Origin: an archaeon
GTDB lineage: Archaea; Thermoproteota; Nitrososphaeria; Nitrososphaerales; Gagatemarchaeaceae
Length of the DNA stretch: 64,000 nt
Assembly: GCA_021800855.1 (NCBI GenBank)
Contig: JAJYYP010000002.1
Span: forward strand, 1-64,000
Direction of reading: 5' to 3'
This document shows, piece by piece, positions 9,113 through 18,099 of this stretch (the stretch's first letter is position 1; every line of letters starts with the position of its first letter). The position numbers and the translations under genes were made by a program. Under the pieces are notes generated by a model. The model was not told where the DNA came from and ran no database searches. It was given only the letters and a program-made list of their open reading frames with translations.

Positions 9113-11074
9113 CTATGGTCCTCCCAGCCCTTCCTTGGCCGCCTCGACGAAACGATCCACGGATGCGGGGTCAGCCAGAGACCCCCTGTTCAGGACCTGG
9201 CCGGGGTCAGCCCCGCCGAGGATCCTCTTCATAGGGACCTCGAGCTTCTTCCCGTTGAGGGTCCGGGGGATGGCGGGGACGGCCACCACCCTGTCTGGGA
9301 AGTACCTCGGCGAGAGGTCGGACCTTATCTGGGCCCTGATCCTGGCGACAAGCCCCTCGTCCAGGACGGAGCCCTCCTTCAAGGACACGAACAGGACCAT
9401 CTCCTCTCCCCCTCCTCTGCGGGCGACGTCGAGCACGAGGGAGTCTGAGACCTCGGGGAGCTTCTCGACTGCCCTGTATATCTCGCTCGTCCCTATCCTC
9501 ACCCCCTGGCGCTTTATCGTGGCGTCGGAGCGCCCGTAGATCACGCAGGTCCCGCGGCTGGTCACCTTTATCCAGTCCCCGTGCCTCCAGACCCCCGGGT
9601 ACACGTCGAAGTAGCTCTCCGTGTAGCGGCTCCCGTCCTCGTCTCCCCAGAAGAACACCGGCATGCTGGGCATCGGCTCTGTGATGACTAGCTCCCCGAC
9701 CTTCCCCACCACCGGGGCTCCGCCCTCGTCGAACGCATGGACGCTCGCGCCGAGCGCCCTGCACTGAAGCTCCCCGGAGTACACCGGGAGGGTCGGGGAC
9801 CCTGTCACGAAGGCGGTGCAGACGTCGGTCCCGCCGCTGAGGGACTCGAGCCAGACGTCCTCTTTCACCTTGGCATACACCCATTCGAACCCGTCCGTCG
9901 AGAGCGGCGACCCCGTCGACCCGATCCCCCTCAGAGAGCCCAACCTATGAGTGCTCCGCGGCTCAATCCCCGCCTTCATGCAGGCTGCGATGTAGGCCGC
10001 GCTCGTCCCCATGTACGTCGTCTTCGTCTGCTCCATCAGGGTCCAGAGGGAGTCGGGGCGCGGCCAGGCGGGGTGTCCGTTGTAAAGGACGAGGGTCGCG
10101 CCATGGAGCAGCCCCCCTAAGAGGTAGTTCCACATCATCCACCCCGTCGTGGTGTACCAGAAGAAGCGGTCCCCCTCCCTGACGTCGTTGTGCAGTGCCA
10201 CTGCCTTCAGGAGCTCCACCAGTATCCCTCCATGGGAGTGCACTATCGGCTTCGGGAGTCCGGTCGTCCCCGAGGAGTAGAGGACCCAAAGAGGATGGTC
10301 GAAGGGGACGAACTCGTAGTCGAACTCAGCCTTCCCCCCGGTAGCCTCCTCCCAGTCCTCAGCCCCCGGGATTCCTCTCCCTTTGCTCCCCCCTGAGACA
10401 GCTACCGTCTTCTCTATGCTGGGGATGGCCTTGACCACCGATGCGACCTCTTCCGCCCTGTCGGTCCACTTCCCCCCGTAGCCGTAGCCGTCGGCCGCGA
10501 TCAGCACCTTCGGACGTATCTGGCCGAACCTGTCTACCACCGACTGTGCGCCGAACTCGGGGGGGCAGCTCGACCAGATGGCCCCGACGCTCGCAGTCGC
10601 GAGAAGGCCCACGACGGCCTCGGCTCCGTTCGGCAGGAACGCCGCCACCCTGTCCCCCCGCCCGACGCCTGACTCCTTCAGCCTCGCAGCCAGGGCAGAC
10701 GATCTCTTCCTCAGCTCCTGCCATGAGACTCCCTTCTCGGAGCCGCGCTCCCCCCTGCATATCAGCGCCTGCCCTTCTCTCTCTTTGGCGAATACGCGCT
10801 CGGCGAAGTTGAGCTCGGACCCCTCGAACCACTTCGCCCCGGGCATCTTCCTCTCAGCCACCACAGGGTAGTCGGCCCCCGCCACGTCGAAGTACTTCCA
10901 TATTGACCCCCAGAACCCCTCGATGTCTTCCACCGACCAGCGCCAGAGGTCGCCGTATCCTTCGAAGGCGAACCCCCTCTTCTCCAGCCACTTCGTGTAT
11001 GCCGTCATGGCCGTCTTCCTGACGAAGCCTGGATCGGGCTCCCAGAGCAGCCTACCTTCAGGCATTGTCTTCAC
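9113..11074 (-). CDS. Acetoacetyl-CoA synthetase
   Basis: LWVLYSSGTTGLPKPIVHSHGGILVE, WMMWNYLLGGLLHGATLVLYNG, LSGGTDVC, WRHGDWIKVTSRGTCVIYGRSDATIKRQGVRIGTSEIYRAVE and C-terminal RTLNGKKLEVPMKRI. Confidence 0.95.
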   Translation of the reverse strand: MKTMPEGRLLWEPDPGFVRKTAMTAYTKWLEKRGFAFEGYGDLWRWSVEDIEGFWGSIWKYFDVAGADYPVVAERKMPGAKWFEGSELNFAERVFAKEREGQALICRGERGSEKGVSWQELRKRSSALAARLKESGVGRGDRVAAFLPNGAEAVVGLLATASVGAIWSSCPPEFGAQSVVDRFGQIRPKVLIAADGYGYGGKWTDRAEEVASVVKAIPSIEKTVAVSGGSKGRGIPGAEDWEEATGGKAEFDYEFVPFDHPLWVLYSSGTTGLPKPIVHSHGGILVELLKAVALHNDVREGDRFFWYTTTGWMMWNYLLGGLLHGATLVLYNGHPAWPRPDSLWTLMEQTKTTYMGTSAAYIAACMKAGIEPRSTHRLGSLRGIGSTGSPLSTDGFEWVYAKVKEDVWLESLSGGTDVCTAFVTGSPTLPVYSGELQCRALGASVHAFDEGGAPVVGKVGELVITEPMPSMPVFFWGDEDGSRYTESYFDVYPGVWRHGDWIKVTSRGTCVIYGRSDATIKRQGVRIGTSEIYRAVEKLPEVSDSLVLDVARRGGGEEMVLFVSLKEGSVLDEGLVARIRAQIRSDLSPRYFPDRVVAVPAIPRTLNGKKLEVPMKRILGGADPGQVLNRGSLADPASVDRFVEAAKEGLGGP

Positions 11075-11136
11075 TCCCCCGCGTCTTTACGGGCGTTATA
11101 AGCGCCGAGGCGGGAGAGGGGCCGCGGCTGCGCGCC

Positions 11137-11754
11137 TCAACTTATGGGGGCGACCATGAATATGGCAACGTCCCATATGAAGTGGCTCAGCATGCTCGAG
11201 CTCAGGTCCCCCGTCCTGTAGTAGGTGAGGCCCCACACGGAGTCGGCTAGGAATGTGGAGACGACCCAGAGTACGTTGAGGCTGACGGCATGGACCAGAG
11301 CGTCCACTGCGGCCACGGCGAAGGGGGCCGCGGGACCGAGCCTAGGGGCGGCGTAAGTCTGTAGGGTCCCTCTGAAGTACGACTCGAATCCCACGGAGTC
11401 GCAGGCCAGCACCAGCACCTGGAGGGGGAGGGGGTTCCCAGAAGATGCTATCAGCGCATATATCGACGCCTCGGCCTGCGCCCCGACGCCGAGGGGGTGG
11501 AACGCCGTTATGGCGAGGTTCCCCGCGTAGAACAGGGCGTAGAGCCCCGCTGCCGCTACTGCCCCAAGAGCCAGGGTCCACCCCCGGGGGGCGAAGAGCC
11601 TGCGGTACCCCCCCGACCAGACGGCCACCGCCGCCATGCACCCTGTGGCTATGAACGTCGACAGCGAGAAGTCCCTCCCTGGGAGGACGAAGAGCGGCAT
11701 CATCCCGGCGGCTACGACGGCCAGCCCCAGCGCGGACCTTCGCGCCCTGTCCAA
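11137..11754 (-). CDS. CPBP family intramembrane protease-like protein (first Glu of EExxxR missing)
   Basis: Multi-TM; FESYFRGTLQTY, VDALVHAVSLN and SHFIWD resemble CPBP motifs. Confidence 0.65.
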   Translation of the reverse strand: MDRARRSALGLAVVAAGMMPLFVLPGRDFSLSTFIATGCMAAVAVWSGGYRRLFAPRGWTLALGAVAAAGLYALFYAGNLAITAFHPLGVGAQAEASIYALIASSGNPLPLQVLVLACDSVGFESYFRGTLQTYAAPRLGPAAPFAVAAVDALVHAVSLNVLWVVSTFLADSVWGLTYYRTGDLSSSMLSHFIWDVAIFMVAPIS

Positions 11755-11850
11755 CTCGCGCTCCCCAAGGGGGTTGGCGTTAATTCCTTATCGCACGCCC
11801 GCCCCGGCCCAGCGCTGCGCAGCCTGAGCCGCCCCTGTCAATCTTAATAC

Positions 11851-11868
11851 TACTACTCGCAGGTAGTA
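11851..11868. promoter_or_regulatory. Inverted repeat TACTAC-N6-GTAGTA upstream of the UbiA-family gene
   Basis: tactac tcgcag gtagta, perfect 6-bp arms; same architecture as 13866-13887. Confidence 0.5.
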
Positions 11869-11875
11869 ATCACGC

Positions 11876-12859
11876 ATGCGGCATAGAAGTCCTGGGGACG
11901 CGCTGAGGGTCCCACACTGCCGGCTCGCCGGCCCGGCCCCCGCCGCATCCCCCCCCGTGCGCCGTCTCGGCTTCAGGACAGCGCTCCTTTCGGCTAGGCC
12001 GTGGTCCTTCACGATGACTTTCTCCTCTGTGACAATGGGCGCCCTCCTCGCGGCCCTCGAGGGGGAGTTCGACCTCCCGCTCTATCTTCTGACCCTCGGA
12101 GGGATGGTGGTCTTCCATGCCGCGACCAACATCCTCAACGACTACTATGACGTCAGGCACGGTGTCGACAAGCCAGGCGCCCCGACGACGAAGTACAGGC
12201 TGCACCCGGGCGCGGCCGGTGATGTCCGCCCATCGACCATATTGGATTTCGCTCTGGGCCTCTACGCTGTCACGCTGCTGGCGGCCGCGTACCTCGCTTC
12301 AGTCGCCGGGCCTGCGATCCTGTTCATCACCGCAGCTGGTGTGGTGGGGAGCGTCCTGTACACCGCCGACCCCGTCGTCCTCAAGGCCAGGGGGGCGGGG
12401 GAGGCGACCGTGTTCGTGATGTGGGGGCTCCTCATCCCCATGGGCGCGTACATGGTGCAGACCAGGGCCTTCTCCTTTGTCCCTCTGGTTGGGGGGGCCC
12501 CTATCGGGGTCTTCGTCGCCCTGGTCCTCCTCGCCAACAACATCAGGGACATCGACTACGACGGGTCTGTCAGCACGAGGACGTTGGCCGTCCGCCTCGG
12601 AGCGAAGGCCGCCTCCAGGGCCTACGGATGGCTCCTGGGGATCGCCTATGCGTATGTCCTCGCGGAGGTCTTCTCTGGTTTCGTCAGCGCCTGGTCACTC
12701 CTCGTCTTAGTCACGCTCCCCGGGGCTGTCCCGCTGTGGCGGATGTTCAGTGGGCCGGTCCCGGACAACGCCGATCCGAAGACAGCCGCGCTTGCGCTGC
12801 AGTTCTCCGTCCTTTACATGGCGTCCCTGGTCCTCTCCGTCTTTCTCCCTGTCGTCTAG
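11876..12859 (+). CDS. UbiA-family prenyltransferase (MenA-like); true start may be downstream
   Basis: ATNILNDYYDVRHGVDKPGAPT and NNIRDIDYDGSVSTRTLAVRLG (two Asp-rich UbiA motifs), multi-TM. Confidence 0.85.
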   Translation: MRHRSPGDALRVPHCRLAGPAPAASPPVRRLGFRTALLSARPWSFTMTFSSVTMGALLAALEGEFDLPLYLLTLGGMVVFHAATNILNDYYDVRHGVDKPGAPTTKYRLHPGAAGDVRPSTILDFALGLYAVTLLAAAYLASVAGPAILFITAAGVVGSVLYTADPVVLKARGAGEATVFVMWGLLIPMGAYMVQTRAFSFVPLVGGAPIGVFVALVLLANNIRDIDYDGSVSTRTLAVRLGAKAASRAYGWLLGIAYAYVLAEVFSGFVSAWSLLVLVTLPGAVPLWRMFSGPVPDNADPKTAALALQFSVLYMASLVLSVFLPVV

Positions 12860-12872
12860 GGGGTCCCCCGCG

Positions 12873-13862
12873 TCACCCCTTGGGAGCGAGTTCGTTCACA
12901 GCGCAGCCCACGTCCCCGATAGGCATCAGTATGGGGAGTGTGACGCCTGCCTTCCTGTACTCGTCGATCCTCTCGATGGCATGGTCCGGGGTCCCCGTGA
13001 CGGTGAGGGCTTCGACCGCTTCTTCGGGGATATGGCGCCTCGCTCCTGCTTGGTCTCCCCTCCTCCACGCCTCTTTCAAGGGGCGGAGGTCCTCTTCAGT
13101 CACGCCGTAGGGGGAGAGTGTCTCGGGGTCCACCACTTCCGACAGCTGGTAGGCGAAGAAATAGTAGTCCTTGACTGCCTGTGCAGCCCTGGCGGGGTCC
13201 CTGTCGACAGAAACCAACAGATAGGACGCCCTCTCCACACCGCGCCCCTGCCTCGCTTCGCCTCGCTTGACGTTCTCCACCATAGCCTCTGTCCCGCGCG
13301 GGGTCGCCAGGGCCGGAGAGAGGATCACGCCGTCCGCGACAGTGGCGGCGAACGCCTGGATCTTCGGTGAAAGGGAAGCGACGAAGATAGGGATCTTGCG
13401 GGTCGGCTCGAAACCCATGGTGAGGCCGTGGACCTGGAAGAAGTCGCCGTCGAACTCGACCCTCTCGCCCCCCCAGGTCCTCTTGACGACTTCTACGTAC
13501 TCCCTTATCCTGCGGATCGGTTTCGTCTCGCCTACTGGGAATATCCGGTGCCCTATCAGGGGGATGGTGGGGAAGCTCCCTAGCCCGAGCCCGAGGGTCA
13601 CCCTCCCGCCTGACAGCTCGGAGAGGGTGGCGAACGTCGTCGCCGTGGTGACAGGGTGCCTGGTGAACGTGTTTATCACCCCTGAGCCGAGCATGATCTT
13701 CGCGGTGCTCGACGCCATCGCCGAGATGTACGTCACCACGTCTCTCTGATACAGGCTCTCGTGCATCCAGACGGAGTCGTAGCCCAGGGCGTCCGCCCGT
13801 GAAGCCTCTGCCATGGCGTCCCTCACGCTGACTATTGGGTTGAACCCGAGGCCGAGCTTCAT
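12873..13862 (-). CDS. LLM-class F420-dependent oxidoreductase (Mer-like)
   Basis: LGLGFNPIVSVRDAMAEASRADALGYDSVWMHESLYQRD, GSGVINTFTRHPVTTATTFATLSELSGGRVTLGLGLG. Confidence 0.9.
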   Translation of the reverse strand: MKLGLGFNPIVSVRDAMAEASRADALGYDSVWMHESLYQRDVVTYISAMASSTAKIMLGSGVINTFTRHPVTTATTFATLSELSGGRVTLGLGLGSFPTIPLIGHRIFPVGETKPIRRIREYVEVVKRTWGGERVEFDGDFFQVHGLTMGFEPTRKIPIFVASLSPKIQAFAATVADGVILSPALATPRGTEAMVENVKRGEARQGRGVERASYLLVSVDRDPARAAQAVKDYYFFAYQLSEVVDPETLSPYGVTEEDLRPLKEAWRRGDQAGARRHIPEEAVEALTVTGTPDHAIERIDEYRKAGVTLPILMPIGDVGCAVNELAPKG

Positions 13863-13865
13863 GTC

Positions 13866-13887
13866 ATTACCACTACGTGGTGGTAAT
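13866..13887. promoter_or_regulatory. Inverted repeat ATTACCAC-N6-GTGGTAAT immediately upstream of the LLM oxidoreductase
   Basis: attaccac tacgtg gtggtaat, perfect 8-bp arms between the TrmB stop and the LLM start. Confidence 0.65.
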
Positions 13888-14657
13888 TAGGGATTCCGGA
13901 GCGGCCTGGCGGCCTTCCACTGTTGTTCGAGGGACTCGATCACCGACAGCGCGAACGAGGGGCTCCTCACCCATATCGCCACTGCCGCGAACGACTCGTC
14001 TTTCCCCCTCGCGGGGACTCCTATGATGACCCCGCCCCTGTCCCCCGCCATCATGTCGAGGAGGACGCCCTCGGACCTCCGCACCTCCAGTCCGCGCTTC
14101 TCCGCTTCCCGTAGCTCGGCTCTTGTCAGCCTCTGACTCGTCGGGACCATCAGCTTGACCCTCTCCGGCTTCCTGCTCGCCTGTCCAAGAACCCCCAGGA
14201 ACGCCGTCTTGGCTTCTATCCCCTTCCTTACGAGCAGGAACGCGTCCTCCGACTCGCGGAGGACCTCGAGGAAGGCTGCGGCGATGCTCTCCAACCCCTT
14301 CAGCATCACCGGCTCCTGCTCCCCGTCCCGCGGCCTCGCGAGCGGCTCCAGCTCCGCGACTATCGCCCTCATCGCCGACCGCCTCGCCGCGAGCCTGGCT
14401 TCGAAGTCGGCCGCGTACTTGGCTATCCTGGAACCAAGGGCCGCGGAAGGGGTGGCCGACTGGTAGACCCCGTCGGACTCGACGACGAAACCCTTCTGTT
14501 CAAGAGAGCGGAGGGTGTCGTACGTGCGCGACTGGGGGACCCCCGATGCTTGCGCCGCCTCGCCTGCCTTCATCCCGCGGCCAAGCAGGGCGATGTAGAG
14601 CCTCGACTCGTAGGAGTTCAGCCCGAACTCGTCCCTGAGGAGCTCCTCAGCCTCCAT
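13887..14657 (-). CDS. TrmB-family transcriptional regulator
   Basis: N-term wHTH LRDEFGLNSYESRLYIALLGRGMKAGEAAQASGVPQSRTYDTLRSLEQKGFV plus a C-terminal sensor region. Confidence 0.9.
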   Translation of the reverse strand: MEAEELLRDEFGLNSYESRLYIALLGRGMKAGEAAQASGVPQSRTYDTLRSLEQKGFVVESDGVYQSATPSAALGSRIAKYAADFEARLAARRSAMRAIVAELEPLARPRDGEQEPVMLKGLESIAAAFLEVLRESEDAFLLVRKGIEAKTAFLGVLGQASRKPERVKLMVPTSQRLTRAELREAEKRGLEVRRSEGVLLDMMAGDRGGVIIGVPARGKDESFAAVAIWVRSPSFALSVIESLEQQWKAARPLRNP

Positions 14658-14703
14658 GGCGGAGGGGGGAGGGGGGACGATGATATAGGTCAGACAGCAG
14701 CGG

Positions 14704-16092
14704 CTAGGCAGAGACCCTGGCCAGGGAGAAGACCTCTCCGAGGTCTTCGACTCTCTCGAGGCTCCAAAGCAGGCCGAGGAGCTCCTTGGCCCTCCCGGTC
14801 GGGAGCTTCCCCGCCGTCAGCGCCAGGAACTTCTGTTCCAGTTCCTCCCTCCCCATAGGGTCCATGGGGTGGCCTCGGGGGACGTCCACCTCCTTCGAGA
14901 GCGTGGCACCTGACTTCGTGACGACGGTCACCCTGTTGGCCATCCCTCTGGCTGGATAGAGCGCCGTCAGAGCCGGGTCCTCCTCCACTTTCACCTTCTG
15001 CAAGAATCGCAGCGTCCTCTCGGACCGTAGCTTCCGCTCAGAGTACGTCCCGTTGTCAATCTTCCCCTCCAGGAGCGCCATGCCGACCACGTAGGGGAGG
15101 CTGTGGTCCGCCGTCTCCTTGGTCGCCGGCCTCCACTTCTCCGGGTCCTTCCCCAGGATTGAGAATCCAGCTTCGTGGGTCTCGACAAGCACCGACTCCA
15201 CGTCTCCTGGGCCCTTCAGCCCCTCCCTCACCGCCAGCGCGGCCCAGATCGCCGACTGGGCGTGATACTCGGCGGGCCAGTACTTCACGTACGTCTCCCT
15301 CACCTTGTACCCCCCGCCGCGCCCTCCGAACCCTTCGACGTCCAGGTCGAAGTGGCCTGACACCTGCTTGAAGAAGCCCATCTCGCCTTCGAAGACCGGG
15401 GACGGTCCGGTCACGCCGTCCCTCGCGAGGAACGCCGCGAAGACCCCGTTCCTCGCAGCGTTGGCGAACGAGGCCCCCTTCCACATGGAGAGCTCTCCTG
15501 CCCTGACCTGGCGCATCGCGATGTGGCTGTTCACCGCTATGTTCACCGCCTGCTCAGCCCGCTCCGCGTCCAGCCTCATCAGCTTCGACGCGGCCAGCGA
15601 CGACGAGACGAGCCCGTAGTTGACGTGGTCCCACCCCCGGTGCCTCAGGTCGGCGGCGTCGCACAGCCTGCACTGGACTTCGTAGGCGGTCACGGCGGCT
15701 GAAATCAGCTCCTTCCCTGTCGACCCCTCCGCCTCCGCCACTGCTAGGCAGGGGGCGATGTTGTCGCTCGGATGGGCGGGCTCCTTCGACAGATACGTGT
15801 CGTTGTAGTCGAAGTAGCGCAGCATGAAACCGTTCACGAAAGTGGCAAGGTCGGGCGACGACCGCCTCCCGGCCCCTATGATGCTCGACCCTCCGCCGCT
15901 CCGCAGGCCAAGGACGGCCCTCCTCGCCATGGCGATGGGCTTCTCGTGGTAGGCCCCTATGGCGCACCCGAGGGCGTCAACCACCCTCGCCTTCATCTCC
16001 TTGACCGTCCGCGCGTCGATAGCCCGGTATCTCACAGAGACAGCGTACTCTGCGAGGCGGCGGGCCAGGTTCACGACCTGAGTCCACCCCAT
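14704..16092 (-). CDS. MmgE/PrpD family protein (2-methylcitrate dehydratase-like)
   Basis: VVDALGCAIGAYHEKP, NGFMLRYFDYNDTYLSKEPAHPSDNIAPCLAVAEAEG. Confidence 0.9.
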   Translation of the reverse strand: MGWTQVVNLARRLAEYAVSVRYRAIDARTVKEMKARVVDALGCAIGAYHEKPIAMARRAVLGLRSGGGSSIIGAGRRSSPDLATFVNGFMLRYFDYNDTYLSKEPAHPSDNIAPCLAVAEAEGSTGKELISAAVTAYEVQCRLCDAADLRHRGWDHVNYGLVSSSLAASKLMRLDAERAEQAVNIAVNSHIAMRQVRAGELSMWKGASFANAARNGVFAAFLARDGVTGPSPVFEGEMGFFKQVSGHFDLDVEGFGGRGGGYKVRETYVKYWPAEYHAQSAIWAALAVREGLKGPGDVESVLVETHEAGFSILGKDPEKWRPATKETADHSLPYVVGMALLEGKIDNGTYSERKLRSERTLRFLQKVKVEEDPALTALYPARGMANRVTVVTKSGATLSKEVDVPRGHPMDPMGREELEQKFLALTAGKLPTGRAKELLGLLWSLERVEDLGEVFSLARVSA

Positions 16093-16168
16093 TGCTCTAA
16101 TAGGAATTCCCGTTCGTTAGTGAGAACGATTAAATCTCTCCAGGGCCGGCGCGGTTCAGCTCTTCGAA

Positions 16169-17338
16169 TTGTCGATTTTCACACCCGAACATAGGAAGCT
16201 CATCCAGATGTTCCATCCTGCCAAGCACCAGGAGTACTCGGACGTCCTCTCCTCACTCAGCTCCTTCATGGATAAGGAGATCCTCCCTGTATCCCCTAAG
16301 CTTGACTCTGGAGAGGAGTCGATAGTGCTGCCGAGGAAGGCGCTCTTCACGCAGGGGATGGGCCTGGTCCCGTTCCCCTCCGAGTACGGGGGGCTCGGCC
16401 TCCCCTTCTCAGTCTACGCGATGGCCGTGGAGCTCCTCGGCACCGCCGACGCTTCCATGGCTCTCAGCGTCGAGATACACAACGCCGTGGCGGAGGGGGT
16501 TCTGAGGTTCGGGTCCGAGTCTCAGAGGGCGCGCCACCTGGGGCCTATGATATCAGGGCGGAAGCTGGCGTCATTCGCGCTCACCGAGCCCGCCTCCGGC
16601 TCCGACGCGGGGAACATGGCGACGACGGCAGAGAAGCGCGCGGGGGAATACGTCATCAACGGCTCGAAGATGTTCATAACCAATGCCGGCGAGGCGGACC
16701 TCTACCTCGTCTTCGCCAAGACCTCGAAGGGCCCTTCCTGCTTCCTGTTGGAGTCCCCCAACCCGGGGCTGAAGTTCGGGGCGGAGCTGAAGAAGCTCGG
16801 AATGAGGGGGTCGAAGACCCACGAGGTCATATTCTCTGACTGCAGGGTCCCCGAAGAGAACCTTGTCGGTGAGGAGGGGAAGGGGGCGGACTACGCCAAG
16901 GAGATCCTCCACGGAGCTAGGATAGTGGTCGCTGCCCTCAACGTAGGCATCGCCCAGCTCGCCTATGGGAAGGCGCTCGCCTACGCCCGGCAGAGGCGGG
17001 CCTTCGGCAGGGCGATCGCCGACTTCCAGCTCATAAGGGAGAAGGTGGCCGACACCAAGATAGGGATAAACGCCGGGCGGCTCCTCTATCTCTACGCGTC
17101 GAAGATAAAGGAGTCAGGGGGGGACTACTCGTCAGAGGCGTCCCAGGCGAAGGTGTATGCCACAGAGATGTCCCTGAAGGCGTGCGACGACGCCATCCAG
17201 ATACACGGAGGGTACGGCTACACCACGGACGACATCCACAGGCACTGGAGGGACGCCCGGCTGCTCACGATAGGCGAAGGGACTTCTGAGGTCCTGAGGA
17301 TGCTGATATCCAGGCGGGAGCTGGCGAGGGCCGCATGA
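16169..17338 (+). CDS. Acyl-CoA dehydrogenase
   Basis: FALTEPASGSDAGNMATTAEKRAGEYVINGSKMFITNAGEAD; QIHGGYGYTTDDIHRHWRDARLLTIGEGTSEVLRMLISR. Confidence 0.97.
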   Translation: MSIFTPEHRKLIQMFHPAKHQEYSDVLSSLSSFMDKEILPVSPKLDSGEESIVLPRKALFTQGMGLVPFPSEYGGLGLPFSVYAMAVELLGTADASMALSVEIHNAVAEGVLRFGSESQRARHLGPMISGRKLASFALTEPASGSDAGNMATTAEKRAGEYVINGSKMFITNAGEADLYLVFAKTSKGPSCFLLESPNPGLKFGAELKKLGMRGSKTHEVIFSDCRVPEENLVGEEGKGADYAKEILHGARIVVAALNVGIAQLAYGKALAYARQRRAFGRAIADFQLIREKVADTKIGINAGRLLYLYASKIKESGGDYSSEASQAKVYATEMSLKACDDAIQIHGGYGYTTDDIHRHWRDARLLTIGEGTSEVLRMLISRRELARAA

Positions 17339-18099
17339 AGATAGCCGTCTGCGTCAAGCACGCCGTCGACGAGGCGGAGCTGAAGATCGACCCCGCGGGG
17401 AACCCCCTCCTGGCAGGGGCTGCCGGGAAGATGAGCACCTTCGACAAGAACGCGGTCGAAGAGGGGCTCAGGTTGAAGGCCGCCCACCAGGGGGCGGTGG
17501 TGGTCTTCACCGTGGGCGGGGCCGAGTCGAAGAAGACTCTGAAGGAGGCCCTTGCGATGGGCGCCGACAGGGGGGTGATGGTGGTGTCCGACCCGACGGC
17601 CCTCGACGCTCTCCGGACAGCCACCATGCTGGCCGCGGCCATGAAGAAGTCGGGACCCTTCGACGTCGTCATCTGCTCGGAGGGGGCGTCAGACACCTAC
17701 ACAGGGGAGGTCCCCCCCATGGTCGGGGAGCTGCTGGGGGTCCCCTACGTGGGCTACGCCCGGAAGATAGCGGTCGAAGGCAAGACCGCCAGGATCGAGC
17801 GGTCGCTCGAAGACAGCGTCGAATCCGTGGAGGCGCCTGTCCCCTTCGCCACGTCCGTGGTGAGCGAAATCAACGAGCCCCGCTACCCTACGCTCATCCA
17901 GATAATGCAGGCTTCAAAGAAGCCGATCGAGGAGCTCAGCGGCGAAGAGTTGGCCCCTGCCGGGAGCCGCACGTGGGTGGAGGTCCTTTCGATGTCGTCG
18001 CAGCCAACTGCGAGGAAGCACGTCATGATCGACGGGAGCCCCGACGAGGCAGCTGCGAAGCTCTTGGACGCGCTCTCGAAGGAGGGTGTCCTGAAGTGA
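17335..18099 (+). CDS. etfB: Electron transfer flavoprotein beta subunit
   Basis: MKIAVCVKHAVDEAELKID...; 4-bp overlap with the upstream and downstream genes. Confidence 0.95.
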   Translation: MKIAVCVKHAVDEAELKIDPAGNPLLAGAAGKMSTFDKNAVEEGLRLKAAHQGAVVVFTVGGAESKKTLKEALAMGADRGVMVVSDPTALDALRTATMLAAAMKKSGPFDVVICSEGASDTYTGEVPPMVGELLGVPYVGYARKIAVEGKTARIERSLEDSVESVEAPVPFATSVVSEINEPRYPTLIQIMQASKKPIEELSGEELAPAGSRTWVEVLSMSSQPTARKHVMIDGSPDEAAAKLLDALSKEGVLK

